From positions 1 through 32,103 of the forward strand of contig CAZIMF010000007.1 in the NCBI GenBank assembly GCA_964540445.1: 32,103 nucleotides of DNA, written 5' to 3'. Below are positions 1-7,914 of this stretch, piece by piece. How positions within the stretch are numbered: position 1 is the first letter of the stretch; every line of letters starts with the position of its first letter. The translations under genes and the position numbers were made by a program. Below the pieces are notes generated by a model that worked only from the letters and a program-made list of their open reading frames with translations, had not been told where the DNA came from and searched no databases. Origin of the DNA: JALQXV01 sp964540445 (GTDB taxonomy: Bacteria; Patescibacteriota; Saccharimonadia; Saccharimonadales; 2-12-FULL-41-12).

Positions 1-339
1 AACGGCACACCTTCAACTGTTGTTGTTGAGCCTACTCAACCGCTACCTGATGAGCCAGAAACTGAAGAAAGTACAGATACAGGTGTTAGCAGTGCAGCCA
101 GCGCCAATACTGCCGCAGGTATGCGTGTTATTCAGCCTCTTAACGATGGGGCCGATAAACCACCCGATATTCACGACTTGTTAGCTGCCGAAGAACGCAA
201 GGCTGCAGTCGAAAATCCTGTAGCCAACACCGTAATTACCCCTGGTGACATGGCGAAAGATGGTAGCGACGGAGTTGCAGTGCAGCCAGCGCCACCCAAG
301 ACTGATGACACTAACCCAGTAAACAACATCGCGCTATAA
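1..339 (+). CDS. C-terminal tail of a truncated gene, possibly scpB
   Basis: An open frame enters from the left edge and ends at a TAA (337-339), so only the last 112 residues are visible. They are low complexity, rich in Pro, Ala, Glu, Asp and Thr, with no recognisable fold. An internal ATG at 121 is probably not the start, because the frame and composition continue upstream to base 1. The next gene on the same strand is an RluB-type pseudouridine synthase 27 nt downstream. In many bacteria scpB lies just before rluB, and ScpB proteins often have acidic, Pro-rich C-terminal extensions, so the tail of the segregation and condensation protein B is the best contextual guess. The sequence itself does not prove it. 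Confidence 0.6.
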   Translation, partial: NGTPSTVVVEPTQPLPDEPETEESTDTGVSSAASANTAAGMRVIQPLNDGADKPPDIHDLLAAEERKAAVENPVANTVITPGDMAKDGSDGVAVQPAPPKTDDTNPVNNIAL

Positions 340-351
340 GCCCCGCATTGC

Positions 352-360
352 TGCTACTAT
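352..360 (+). promoter_or_regulatory. Extended -10 promoter for rluB, predicted leaderless
   Basis: TGC followed by TACTAT (355-360) forms an extended -10 element. The ATG of rluB begins 6 nt after the hexamer, where the transcription start is expected. No good -35 is seen. Confidence 0.5.
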
Positions 361-366
361 TGATTC

Positions 367-1053
367 ATGCCAGATAGTCCAATCAGACTTAATAAATTTC
401 TAGCTCAGGCAACCGCTCTTTCACGTCGCGGTGCCGATGCTGTGATTACAGATGGCAGGGTACTGGTTAACGATATGTTGCCGACAGCCGGCCAATCGGT
501 GAGCGATGGTGATACGGTTAAACTTGACGGTAAGCAGATCCATGCTCCTGACAGCTCAAATATAGCCACTATTCTACTTAATAAACCGGTTGGATATGTA
601 TGTAGTCGTAACGGGCAAGGGAGCAAGACAATCTATGAATTGCTGCCACCTGCGCTACAAAACCTAAACTCGGTGGGCCGTCTCGATAAAGCTTCATCAG
701 GGCTTTTACTGCTTACCAATGACGGGCAATTAGCAAATAGCCTTACGCACCCCCGGTTTGGTAAAATCAAAGTTTACGAAATAACCCTTAATAAACCACT
801 CCAGCCACTTCACCAGCAAATGATAAACGACTATGGTATTACGCTCGAAGATGGTATTAGCAAACTTCAGATAGAAAAACAGGGCTCAGCTCAAGAACTT
901 CTTATAACCATGCAAGAAGGTCGAAACCGCCAAATCCGCCGTACCTTTAATTCCCTGGGTTATGACGTCACAAAACTGCACCGCATTACTTTTGGGAATT
1001 ATCAATTAGAGGCACTTGCACCAGGTGCGTGGCGCGAAACCCGGGAGCTATAA
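367..1053 (+). CDS. rluB: RluB/RsuA-family rRNA pseudouridine synthase
   Basis: This 228-residue protein should convert a specific uridine in ribosomal RNA to pseudouridine. An N-terminal S4 RNA-binding domain (about residues 5-52, beginning RLNKFLAQ) precedes the catalytic domain. The catalytic motif GRLDKASSGLLLLTNDG lies at 104-120, with Asp107 as the expected nucleophile. The family signature EGRNRQIRR lies at 184-192. Length and order fit the RluB/RluE/RsuA group, and the large-subunit enzyme RluB is preferred because of the S4 domain and the gene position. The start has no Shine-Dalgarno sequence but sits directly behind an extended -10 box, suggesting a leaderless transcript. It ends exactly where the convergent minus-strand gene ends (1053/1054). 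Confidence 0.9.
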   Translation: MPDSPIRLNKFLAQATALSRRGADAVITDGRVLVNDMLPTAGQSVSDGDTVKLDGKQIHAPDSSNIATILLNKPVGYVCSRNGQGSKTIYELLPPALQNLNSVGRLDKASSGLLLLTNDGQLANSLTHPRFGKIKVYEITLNKPLQPLHQQMINDYGITLEDGISKLQIEKQGSAQELLITMQEGRNRQIRRTFNSLGYDVTKLHRITFGNYQLEALAPGAWRETREL

Positions 1054-1341
1054 TTACTCTGACGTCTGGGGAGTTAAACGGGCAAGTTCGGTCACGACTG
1101 GGCCAATATGCTCGGCAGCGTCGCCTTCTCTGACAAAACGTCTTCTCTGAGGCCCTTCTGGTGTAACTCCATCAATTGGTGTGGTTTCAGCTTCTGAAAA
1201 ATCAGTATCGGCAGGGGAAGCAGCTTCAGGCACTTCAGGTTCATCCCCATAGGCTGTACCAGCTCTCAGTTGGTGGGCAAACATAAGATTAGGATCTCCT
1301 CCACCTGAGATAATTCTTCTTCGGCGTGTTGCTCTTTCCAT
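1054..1341 (-). CDS. Small hypothetical protein, acidic with Arg-rich patches
   Basis: I do not recognise this 95-residue protein. It opens with a basic patch (MERATRRRRIISGGG), has a Pro/Glu/Ala-rich acidic middle, and another basic patch (QRRRF) near residue 67; no membrane segment or catalytic motif is visible. An upstream extension in the same frame (to 1494) is possible, but the ATG at 1341 is preferred because a promoter-like TGG-TACAAT (1394-1386) lies between the two. A GAGAGG sequence (1361-1356) is about 14 nt upstream, which is long for a ribosome binding site. It is an isolated gene, convergent with rluB and divergent from der. Probably real, but could be a lineage-specific orphan. 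Confidence 0.55.
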   Translation of the reverse strand: MERATRRRRIISGGGDPNLMFAHQLRAGTAYGDEPEVPEAASPADTDFSEAETTPIDGVTPEGPQRRRFVREGDAAEHIGPVVTELARLTPQTSE

Positions 1342-1385
1342 AAAAACTAACCATACCTCTCTCGATTTATTTTTATTATCGTTAC

Positions 1386-1394
1386 ATTGTACCA
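1386..1394 (-). promoter_or_regulatory. Extended -10 promoter for the small gene at 1054-1341
   Basis: On the minus strand TGG precedes TACAAT. The predicted start is about 38 nt before the ATG. No convincing -35 is seen. Confidence 0.4.
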
Positions 1395-1481
1395 GACAAA
1401 CATTACTGTATTCCGTTAGATAGCTCATAGCAAACTGATAAATCTCTGATAAAATTTTAAATACCACACAAATCCTAGCTG

Positions 1482-1510
1482 TTGTCAATATCACTCAACA
1501 GAGGTATAAT
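1482..1510 (+). promoter_or_regulatory. Strong sigma-70-type promoter for der, leaderless
   Basis: TTGTCA (1482-1487), a 17-nt spacer and TATAAT (1505-1510). The der ATG starts 7 nt after the -10 box, so the predicted 5' end is at base 1517 or 1518 and the message has essentially no leader. Confidence 0.75.
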
Positions 1511-1517
1511 AGGTTCA

Positions 1518-2885
1518 ATGAATAAGCGCTCTGTTCCAATCGTCGCGATAGTGGGTCGTGCTAATGTTGGCAAGTCCAGCTTCTTCAATGCGGTCTTGCA
1601 CCGGCGTGAAGCAATCGTTGCAGACGAGCCGGGCACTACACGTGACAGCATTATGGCAAAGGCCACCATCAAATCAGGAAGTGAAACTCAAGATTTTTGG
1701 TTAGTTGATACCGCCGGTGTTAAAGATCCCGAAGATGACTTCGAATTTACCATTCAAGAACAGATTACTCAGGCAGCCGACAGCGCCGACGTTATCATCG
1801 TTATGGTCGAAGCGCACGTTGGCATTAGCGAAGAAGATCGCCGAGTTGCCAAAATGGCGCTCAAAACCCGGAAACCAGTGATTCTCATCGGCAACAAAGC
1901 CGATAAGGCACACGGGCAAACATTTGAACACTTGCAAAAATTGGGCATTAAGCCGATTTTTGTTACCAGTGTTACGCACTTAAACGGCATCGAAGAGGTG
2001 CTCGAACACTTAGCCAAAACGCTACCAAAAGCCTCAATCGATGAAGATGACAACCGAGTTCGCATTGCGTTATTGGGCCGTCCGTACGTTGGTAAATCAG
2101 CTCTGTTTAACGCTCTGGCAACCAAACAACAAGCCATTGTCGCCGACAGAGCAGGTACCACTCGCGATATCAATCGCACGGTCATCCGCTACAACGACCA
2201 CGAAATCGAACTACTCGACACTGCGGGTATCCGCCGTAGCGGTAAAATCGAACGCGGGGTAGAGAAGTTTAGTGTTATCCGCAGCCTCGCCGCAATCGAA
2301 CAAGCCGATATCTGCCTCTTATTGATGGATGTTAACGAACTAAACGTCCAGCTCGATCAAAAAATTGCTGGCATGGTAAAAGAAGCCGGGAAGGGACTTA
2401 TTTTAGTAGTAAGTAAGTGGGACAGCCTCGAGGATAAAGATGCCTATACGCGCGACGCACTGGCTCCTCAAATTGCGTATAATTACTCATTCGTACCGTG
2501 GGCACCTCTGATTTTAACCAGCAGTGTCACTGGTCAAAACGTAACAAAGATCTACGACCTGGTTCTTGAAATCATGGAACAACGCCAAAAACGCATTAAA
2601 ACCACCGAGATCAACCGTTGGCTTCGCAAAGTTACCGATAGGCATCCACCGGCGGGACTTAAAAATCGCAATCCGAAACTGAACTATATTACTCAAGAAG
2701 ACGACAACCCCATCCCCAGCTTCAAGGTATTCGGCTCGCACACTAAATTCCTTCACTGGAGCTATAAGCGCCACATGGACCGCCAAATCCGCGAGGAATT
2801 TGGCTACGAAGGAACACCGGTACAATTCTGGTTTATCGAAAAACATGTCACCCATAAACACGGCAAAAGTCCTACCAAAGACTAA
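1518..2885 (+). CDS. der: Ribosome-assembly GTPase Der (EngA)
   Basis: A 455-residue double-GTPase with the full Der layout: first G domain with P-loop GRANVGKSS (13-21) and DTAG (64-67), a second G domain with P-loop GRPYVGKSA after about residue 180, and a C-terminal KH-like domain (about 350-455). Der assists maturation of the large ribosomal subunit in the cytoplasm. The frame stays open 12 codons upstream, but that extension overlaps the promoter (-35 at 1482, -10 at 1505), so the ATG at 1518 is the start. There is no ribosome binding site; the transcript is predicted to be leaderless. pth follows 18 nt after the stop, with its own -10 in that gap. Confidence 0.95.
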   Translation: MNKRSVPIVAIVGRANVGKSSFFNAVLHRREAIVADEPGTTRDSIMAKATIKSGSETQDFWLVDTAGVKDPEDDFEFTIQEQITQAADSADVIIVMVEAHVGISEEDRRVAKMALKTRKPVILIGNKADKAHGQTFEHLQKLGIKPIFVTSVTHLNGIEEVLEHLAKTLPKASIDEDDNRVRIALLGRPYVGKSALFNALATKQQAIVADRAGTTRDINRTVIRYNDHEIELLDTAGIRRSGKIERGVEKFSVIRSLAAIEQADICLLLMDVNELNVQLDQKIAGMVKEAGKGLILVVSKWDSLEDKDAYTRDALAPQIAYNYSFVPWAPLILTSSVTGQNVTKIYDLVLEIMEQRQKRIKTTEINRWLRKVTDRHPPAGLKNRNPKLNYITQEDDNPIPSFKVFGSHTKFLHWSYKRHMDRQIREEFGYEGTPVQFWFIEKHVTHKHGKSPTKD

Positions 2886-2886
2886 A

Positions 2887-2895
2887 TGCTATACT
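2887..2895 (+). promoter_or_regulatory. Extended -10 promoter for pth, leaderless
   Basis: TGC followed by TATACT (2890-2895) just after the der stop codon; the pth ATG is 8 nt further on. No clear -35, as expected when an extended -10 compensates. Confidence 0.5.
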
Positions 2896-2903
2896 GAATA
2901 CCT

Positions 2904-3545
2904 ATGGGACTATTCGCTAAACGGCCAATTCTTGATTCAAATGCACCGTTATATACTCTTGGGCTCAACCGGACAGTTTTAATTGTTGGGCTTGGTAACC
3001 CAGGCAAAGAGTACGATGGCACACGTCACAATATCGGTTTTGCAGTGGTTGACCACTTTGCCAAAAAACAGGGGTTTGATAATTGGATCCTCAAAAAAGA
3101 CTTGCACTGCGTCCAAACCAGCCACACGCTGGGGACAACGCGTGTCATTCTCTGTAAACCCACGACTTTTATGAATGATAGCGGACGGGCTGTTCAGGCC
3201 ATTCAACATTTTTATAAGGTAGAGAACAGCGAGACGCTAGTTGTCTACGACGAGCTTGACATCGAATTTGGGACTATTCGCACTCGCATTGGCGGTGGTG
3301 ATGCCGGCCATAACGGAGTAAAGTCCGTTTCTAGCACCCTCGGAGAAGACTATGGCCGCGTACGAATTGGTATTGGCCCTAAAAAACCTAAGGAAATGGA
3401 TACCGCCGATTTCGTTCTAGCCCAGTTCAGCAAAACGCAACAAAAAGAACTTCCTCAGCTCTTCCAGGAATCAAACGCTATTCTAAGTGAATATGCTCAT
3501 AGCCCCAGCAAATTAGTCGCCGAAACTCGCAGCTTCATCATTTAA
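2904..3545 (+). CDS. pth: Peptidyl-tRNA hydrolase
   Basis: This enzyme cleaves peptidyl-tRNA released from stalled ribosomes, recycling tRNA. The family core starts at VLIVGLGNPGKEYDGTRHNIG (about residues 25-45), including the catalytic His of the TRHNIG motif, followed by KPTTFMNDSG (about 86-95) and VVYDELDIEFG (about 113-123). The 213-residue protein carries about 24 extra residues before the usual Pth start. An internal start is not obvious, and the ATG at 2904 sits directly behind an extended -10 box, so I keep it. It follows der by 18 nt. Its last 33 nt overlap, in antisense, the end of the small minus-strand gene at 3513-3854. Confidence 0.93.
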   Translation: MGLFAKRPILDSNAPLYTLGLNRTVLIVGLGNPGKEYDGTRHNIGFAVVDHFAKKQGFDNWILKKDLHCVQTSHTLGTTRVILCKPTTFMNDSGRAVQAIQHFYKVENSETLVVYDELDIEFGTIRTRIGGGDAGHNGVKSVSSTLGEDYGRVRIGIGPKKPKEMDTADFVLAQFSKTQQKELPQLFQESNAILSEYAHSPSKLVAETRSFII

Positions 3546-3854
3546 GCTTTGTAACGGTGGTCGAGCCTCAAGCGGCACATCAAGCATGCCACCGTATAAA
3601 ATAAGTGTGTCCGCAGCAGCTGCAAGCAGTACAAATCTTTCAACAGCTTGACGTTCATAGCGTAGGCGAGAACGAGTATATCCGCTAATCTCAGCATCTC
3701 TCATGTGGCCCACGGCTTCGTCTTCGGTAGCTGTCATCATAGTAGATATACATCCTAGGTCGGCAGGGATGTTACGACTACGCCTTGGAACACCTGCTGC
3801 GCGCCTTTCGGCGCGACTCAATGTAAAGCTTTCTTGCTCAGGGTAATATTTCAT
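3513..3854 (-). CDS. Hypothetical 113-residue protein
   Basis: Not recognised. The protein is Arg- and Ala-rich, with a likely helical C-terminal half (RYERQAVERFVLLAAAADTLI) and no clear membrane segment or catalytic motif. It is supported as a real gene by a near-perfect minus-strand promoter immediately upstream: TTGACA (3897-3892), a 17-nt spacer and TATAAT (3874-3869). The predicted start is about 7 nt before the ATG, which leaves no room for a normal ribosome binding site. Its stop lies inside the antisense strand of the pth 3' end (33-nt convergent overlap). Confidence 0.6.
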   Translation of the reverse strand: MKYYPEQESFTLSRAERRAAGVPRRSRNIPADLGCISTMMTATEDEAVGHMRDAEISGYTRSRLRYERQAVERFVLLAAAADTLILYGGMLDVPLEARPPLQSLNDEAASFGD

Positions 3855-3868
3855 AAATACAGTCTACT

Positions 3869-3897
3869 ATTATACGGTTAATACTGTTGTTTGTCAA
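3869..3897 (-). promoter_or_regulatory. Consensus sigma-70-type promoter for the gene at 3513-3854
   Basis: TTGACA, 17 nt, TATAAT: both hexamers match consensus exactly. On the opposite strand a TATAAT (3898-3903) abuts the -35, so the site may also fire rightward. Confidence 0.75.
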
Positions 3898-3903
3898 TAT
3901 AAT

Positions 3904-3946
3904 AAACGAGCCTCCAGAGGGGGTGGGCACCGCTGGAGGCTCGTTT
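3904..3946. terminator. 14-bp hairpin with short T run, bidirectional terminator candidate
   Basis: A perfect 14-bp stem (3904-3917 pairs with 3933-3946) encloses a 15-nt G-rich loop and ends in TTTT on the + strand; on the minus strand it is followed by TTTATTAT. It could end rightward transcription after pth. The loop segment GGGTGGG (3921-3927) is also fully complementary to CCCACCC (3959-3965), allowing a pseudoknot, so it may instead open a structured RNA. Confidence 0.5.
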
Positions 3947-3965
3947 TACACCCTTCAACCCACCC

Positions 3966-4290
3966 TTGACGAAGCGTCGTTACCGGCATTACGCCTCGGT
4001 ACGCGCCTCTCGGTCTTGCGACAGAGAATACGTGAATACTCGCATTGAACAGGGATGTCATTATTAAAAATAACGGCAGTTAAAGGGATTAGTTTGTTTT
4101 AGAGTCTTTATTAAGTGTCCCATTTAATGGAACGTTAATAAAGAAGCGTCATAGTTACTGTGGAGGGTAACAACAGTAACAAACGCCGCATATATTGCTC
4201 TCTAAAACAATCTAACATTGGGTATGGAAGGTACATAAGAACAGTAACCATAAAGACTAACTGACTTACAAGTTGCTATTTTAGCAAAAT
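3966..4290 (+). ncRNA. Candidate structured RNA or long structured leader upstream of dprA
   Basis: This gene-free stretch is full of helices. TTGTTTTAGAG (4094-4104) pairs perfectly with 4200-4210, plus four more pairs beyond one mismatch. Inside lie two hairpins: CTTTATTAA (4106-4114) with 4135-4143, and GTTACTGT (4154-4161) with 4173-4180, the latter with an outer GCGT/ACGC clamp. Together they make a three-way junction. Further 5' are TACCG/CGGTA (3981-3985, 3997-4001) and CTCT/AGAG (about 4007-4025). A 6-bp hairpin with a TTT loop (4273-4287) closes the 3' side. It matches no RNA class I can recall: no RNase P, tmRNA or SRP signature is seen. The strand is inferred from dprA downstream; no good promoter was found. 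Confidence 0.4.
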
Positions 4291-4330
4291 TATTCTCTTA
4301 TGTCAATACCCGTTAACTAATTCGCACAAT

Positions 4331-5200
4331 ATGCAAGAAAAAGATATTATAACCATTACCGCAACCGACCTCTATTTTCCAGATAACTTTCGGCGTGTAG
4401 TGCCTACTATAGAGAAATTCTATGCCATTGGGGACGTAACCTTACTAACCCAAGGTTCGCGAATTAGCATTGTCGGATCGCGCAACCCAACTAGCTACGG
4501 CTCAGAGGTTACAAAAGATTTTACCCAAGCAGTAGTCAGAGCAGGAATAACGGTTGTAAGCGGGCTTGCTTTTGGTATCGATAGTATCGCCCATAAAGTT
4601 GCCATTAGCGAAGGAGGTAAAACAATTGCAGTCCTGCCCAGTGGGCTCAAAGATATTTATCCAGCTCGGCACACAGAGCTAGCCCGTCGCATTGTTGCTA
4701 CAGGAGGATTACTTATCAGCGAGTTTATACTAGATATTCCACCTATGAAATATTACTTTGTAAGAAGAAACCGATTAATCGCAGCAATTTCAGGGACTAC
4801 TCTTGTAACAGAAGCGGGGGAGAAAAGCGGAAGTCGCCACACTGCAGATTTTGCGATGGAGTTAGGTCTAAATGTATGTGTTGTCCCAGGCAATATTAAT
4901 AGCCCACTGAGCATTGGTACCAATAACTTAATCAAAGAAGGAGCTGAACCGATTGTAGCTACACGTGAGTTGCTTACTATACTTGGGGTTAATGAAGTTT
5001 TAATGAAACCCAGATATAGTGCACAGAATAGATATGAGCAGGCCATTCTTGATAATCTTTATGAGCAAAATTTATCCAATGAAACGCTACTTGAAGCTTC
5101 ACAACTTGAGGTAAGTAATTTTAATGTGCACCTAACAATGCTTGAGATAAAAGGAGTTATTGAACAAACCGCAAGCAAAAGCTGGAGGCTTGCAAAATGA
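4331..5200 (+). CDS. dprA: DNA-processing protein DprA
   Basis: DprA binds incoming single-stranded DNA and loads RecA during natural transformation. This 289-residue version lacks the usual N-terminal SAM domain and begins near the Rossmann-like core. The family motifs are in order: ISIVGSRNPTSYG (about 46-58), SGLAFGIDSIAHK (about 77-89), LPSGLKDIYP (about 100-109), LLISE, RRNRLIAA, and VVPGNINSPLSIGTNNLI (about 193-210). A winged-helix-like C-terminal segment follows. No ribosome binding site is visible before the ATG, and the gene sits behind a structured non-coding stretch. topA follows after 61 nt on the same strand. DprA and TopA are adjacent in many bacteria. Confidence 0.92.
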   Translation: MQEKDIITITATDLYFPDNFRRVVPTIEKFYAIGDVTLLTQGSRISIVGSRNPTSYGSEVTKDFTQAVVRAGITVVSGLAFGIDSIAHKVAISEGGKTIAVLPSGLKDIYPARHTELARRIVATGGLLISEFILDIPPMKYYFVRRNRLIAAISGTTLVTEAGEKSGSRHTADFAMELGLNVCVVPGNINSPLSIGTNNLIKEGAEPIVATRELLTILGVNEVLMKPRYSAQNRYEQAILDNLYEQNLSNETLLEASQLEVSNFNVHLTMLEIKGVIEQTASKSWRLAK

Positions 5201-5240
5201 AAATAAACCAAGTAGGCTATCAACTCGTACCAACTAACTG

Positions 5241-5246
5241 TATACT
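5241..5246 (+). promoter_or_regulatory. Possible -10 box for topA
   Basis: TATACT ends 15 nt before the topA ATG, giving a predicted leader of about 8 nt; no clear -35 is present. The region may equally be transcribed from dprA. Confidence 0.3.
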
Positions 5247-5261
5247 AAGCGTTAACACTTT

Positions 5262-7553
5262 ATGTCTAAGAATCTTGTAATAGTAGAGAGCCCCGCCAAA
5301 GCCAAGACCATTGAAAAATATCTTGGCAAAGACTTTGTAGTCAAAAGTAGTTTCGGCCATATCCGTGATTTGCCGAAAAAAGGCATAGCCATAGATAAAG
5401 AGAACAACTTTGAACCAACCTACGAAATTGCTGATGACAAGAAGGAGGTTGTTCGGGAGCTTAAAAAGGCAGCCAAAGAAGCCGACGAAGTCTGGCTGGC
5501 AAGTGATGAAGACCGCGAGGGAGAGGCGATTGCCTGGCATTTATGCTATGCACTTGGTCTTAAGCCCGAAAAGACAAAGCGAATTGTCTTCCACGAGATA
5601 ACAAAACCGGCGATTGAAGCGGCCATTAAATCACCGCGCACTGTCGATATTAACCTGGTAGACGCCCAGCAAGCCCGTCGTGTGCTTGATAGGCTAGTTG
5701 GCTACGAATTATCGCCAGTACTGTGGAAAAAGGTGCAGTCTGGGCTCAGCGCTGGCCGCGTGCAGTCGGTTGCAGTCCGACTCATTGTAGAGCGGGAACG
5801 AGAAATAACTGATTTTACGCCGCACTCACAGTTTAAAGTAAAAGCTACTTTTATCGTTGATGGTCAGGAACTTAAAGCCGAACTGCCTAAGCCTTTAGCC
5901 GATACATCAGCAGTCGAAACATTTTTACAAGCTATTACAGGTAGCACCTATACGGTTTCATCGCTCGAAACTAAGCCGGGCACTCGTAATCCAAGCCCTC
6001 CATTTATTACTAGTAGTTTGCAACAAGAAGCAGCCTCAAAACTTGGCTACAGCGTAAAACAAACTATGACCTTAGCGCAACGGCTCTACGAGAGTGGCTA
6101 CATCACTTACATGCGTACCGACAGTCTTAATTTGTCACAAACCTCGTTAGATGCCGCAAAGGCGCACATAACTAAAGAGTACGGCGCCAAGTATCATCAT
6201 TTGCGAACCTACAAGACAAAGAGCGCCAGTGCTCAAGAAGCTCACGAAGCCATACGGCCAACCGATTTTACTCAAAGTCAGCTGGGCCACGATGAGCAAC
6301 AAAAAAAACTCTACCAGCTTATCTGGCGCCGCACACTTGCTAGCCAGATGGCCAGTGCCCAAATCGAACGCAGTGAAATTACAGTAGCTATCAGCGGCCG
6401 CAAAGAAGTCCTTGTGGCGAAAGGCGAGATTTTATCATTTGATGGTTTTCTCAAGGTATACGGTGGCGGGAAAGACGATACTATTCTGCCAGAAGTACAT
6501 GAAGGCGACGTTTTAACACTGGATCATATCCATGCCCTCGAATCATTTGATCGTCCGCCGGCTCGTTATTCCGAAGCTTCACTCGTTCGTAAGCTAGAAG
6601 AACTAGGTATTGGTCGGCCAAGCACATATGCACCGACTATTTCTACTATTCAGACTCGTAACTACGTTGAAAAGCGTGATGCCGAAGGTGTTGAGCGCAC
6701 ACTCCAAAGTCTTATATTAAAAAATGGCTCAACTGCGCACGACACAACCACAGAAACGATTGGTGTTGAGCGCAACAAACTTATTCCTACTCACTTAGCA
6801 GATATGGCCACCGACTTTTTAGTCAGGCACTTCGGCCCAATTGTCGATTATGAATTTACTGCCCGCGCCGAAGAAGGTTTTGATAAAATTGCCGACGGAA
6901 AAGTTAAATGGCAAACTACCATTCATGATTTCTACAAGAATTTTCAGCCGTTAGTAGAAAAATCTGCCGATGTTAGTCGTGTCGAAACTTCGCAGGCCCG
7001 TGCTCTAGGCGATGATCCGAAAACCGGTAAGCCAGTTGTCGCCCGCTATGGTCGTTTTGGCCCAATGCTTCAAAAAGGCGAAACAGAAGGCGAAGATAAG
7101 CCGATCTTTGCGCCGCTCCCAGAAGGAACAACCCTAATGACGGTAACGTTCGAACAAGCAATGGAGATGTTCAAGTTACCACGTACTGTGGGTACCACCG
7201 ACGACGGAGAAGAGATTAAAGCTAATATTGGCCGTTTTGGCCCGTATATCCAAGTAGGTAAACTCTATATCTCTATTAAGCCGCTCGATCCGCTGACTAT
7301 TACCGAAGCCGAAGCCCGCGCTGCCTACAAAGATAAACTCAAAAAAGAAGCTGCTAAGTACATTCAGCAGTTTGCAGGCGGCATATCTATTATTAATGGA
7401 CCATATGGTCCCTATATAACTGATGGCAAAAAGAACGCACGCATTCCAAAATCGGATGACCCGGCCAAGCTGACTCTTGCTCAAGCCAAAGAAATGCTCG
7501 ACAAAGCTCCCATTCGCAAAAAGCGCGCCTTCAAACGTAAATCTTCCAAGTAA
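5262..7553 (+). CDS. topA: DNA topoisomerase I (type IA)
   Basis: A 763-residue enzyme that relaxes negative supercoils by cutting one strand. The N-terminal Toprim domain has the VESPAKAKTIEKYLG motif (Glu9) and SDEDREGEAIAWH (Asp82, Asp84). The active-site tyrosine is in ITYMRTDS (Tyr283). The C-terminal part has three short repeats of the GRFGP/GPYGPY type (about 592, 644 and 707) in place of the four-cysteine zinc fingers of enterobacterial TopA; no cysteine is present there. The Lys/Arg-rich end (RKKRAFKRKSSK) probably helps bind DNA. No Shine-Dalgarno sequence is seen. The gene is followed by a 361-nt gap carrying a 24-bp repeat shared with the recO 3' flank. Confidence 0.95.
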   Translation: MSKNLVIVESPAKAKTIEKYLGKDFVVKSSFGHIRDLPKKGIAIDKENNFEPTYEIADDKKEVVRELKKAAKEADEVWLASDEDREGEAIAWHLCYALGLKPEKTKRIVFHEITKPAIEAAIKSPRTVDINLVDAQQARRVLDRLVGYELSPVLWKKVQSGLSAGRVQSVAVRLIVEREREITDFTPHSQFKVKATFIVDGQELKAELPKPLADTSAVETFLQAITGSTYTVSSLETKPGTRNPSPPFITSSLQQEAASKLGYSVKQTMTLAQRLYESGYITYMRTDSLNLSQTSLDAAKAHITKEYGAKYHHLRTYKTKSASAQEAHEAIRPTDFTQSQLGHDEQQKKLYQLIWRRTLASQMASAQIERSEITVAISGRKEVLVAKGEILSFDGFLKVYGGGKDDTILPEVHEGDVLTLDHIHALESFDRPPARYSEASLVRKLEELGIGRPSTYAPTISTIQTRNYVEKRDAEGVERTLQSLILKNGSTAHDTTTETIGVERNKLIPTHLADMATDFLVRHFGPIVDYEFTARAEEGFDKIADGKVKWQTTIHDFYKNFQPLVEKSADVSRVETSQARALGDDPKTGKPVVARYGRFGPMLQKGETEGEDKPIFAPLPEGTTLMTVTFEQAMEMFKLPRTVGTTDDGEEIKANIGRFGPYIQVGKLYISIKPLDPLTITEAEARAAYKDKLKKEAAKYIQQFAGGISIINGPYGPYITDGKKNARIPKSDDPAKLTLAQAKEMLDKAPIRKKRAFKRKSSK

Positions 7554-7606
7554 TCGGGTTAATAATAGGGTTGCTGCGGTTTGGCTATTACCTATTCGTA
7601 CCACCC

Positions 7607-7630
7607 AGTACTATAGTTGCGTTTCATTAA
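7607..7630 (+). repeat. 24-bp repeat, copy 1 (downstream of topA)
   Basis: A 24-base sequence beginning AGTACTATAG and ending GTTTCATTAA, starting 54 nt after the topA stop. An exact inverted copy lies at 25583-25606 downstream of recO. It contains the self-complementary core ACTATAGT. In both places the same strand is the coding strand of the preceding gene. Confidence 0.85.
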
Positions 7631-7705
7631 GGCTGCATGAAATCAAGGTATAGCACGCTATGTATTAAGAGGTCGACAGAACGTAAAATAATGCTAATGC
7701 ATATA

Positions 7706-7735
7706 TTGGTATTGAATATTATTTCGTGGTACAAT
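7706..7735 (+). promoter_or_regulatory. Possible distal promoter for the sigma-region-4/HARE gene
   Basis: TTGGTA (7706-7711), an 18-nt spacer with TGG before the -10, and TACAAT (7730-7735). It would give a leader of about 170 nt. The gap 7554-7914 otherwise holds only the 24-bp repeat, a weak 6-bp inverted repeat AATCTG/CAGATT and the proximal promoter. Confidence 0.35.
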
Positions 7736-7820
7736 TAGTTCACAAACCAATGATAATCTGTTCTCATAAGTTCAGATTTGAGGGGCGTAACAGCTTAAAA
7801 AGACAAATCACGACAGATAC

Positions 7821-7849
7821 TTGACTATAGAAAATAAAAGTGATATAAT
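7821..7849 (+). promoter_or_regulatory. Strong promoter for the sigma-region-4/HARE gene
   Basis: TTGACT (7821-7826), a 17-nt spacer ending TGA, and TATAAT (7844-7849). The predicted start is about 59 nt before the ATG. An AGGGAG ribosome-binding-like sequence lies close upstream of the start codon, unlike the many leaderless genes nearby. Confidence 0.75.
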
Positions 7850-7914
7850 TATAGTTAAGCTTAATCTAGAATACTACATAATACCAAGAGCAACAGGGAG
7901 AGCGACTTAAAGTA

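Noticed and set aside
1482..1517. Longer der with 12 extra N-terminal residues
   Set aside because: The extension coincides with the -35 and -10 boxes; Der proteins begin close to the first P-loop, as the ATG at 1518 gives.
4094..4210. GTTTTAGAG ... CTCTAAAAC resembles part of a type II CRISPR repeat/tracrRNA
   Set aside because: Only one copy of each arm, no spacer array and no cas gene nearby; the match is better explained as one helix of a structured RNA.
7760..7825. 24-codon frame starting at ATG 7750 upstream of the sigma-region-4/HARE gene
   Set aside because: Too short, no ribosome binding site, and it runs into the proximal promoter.
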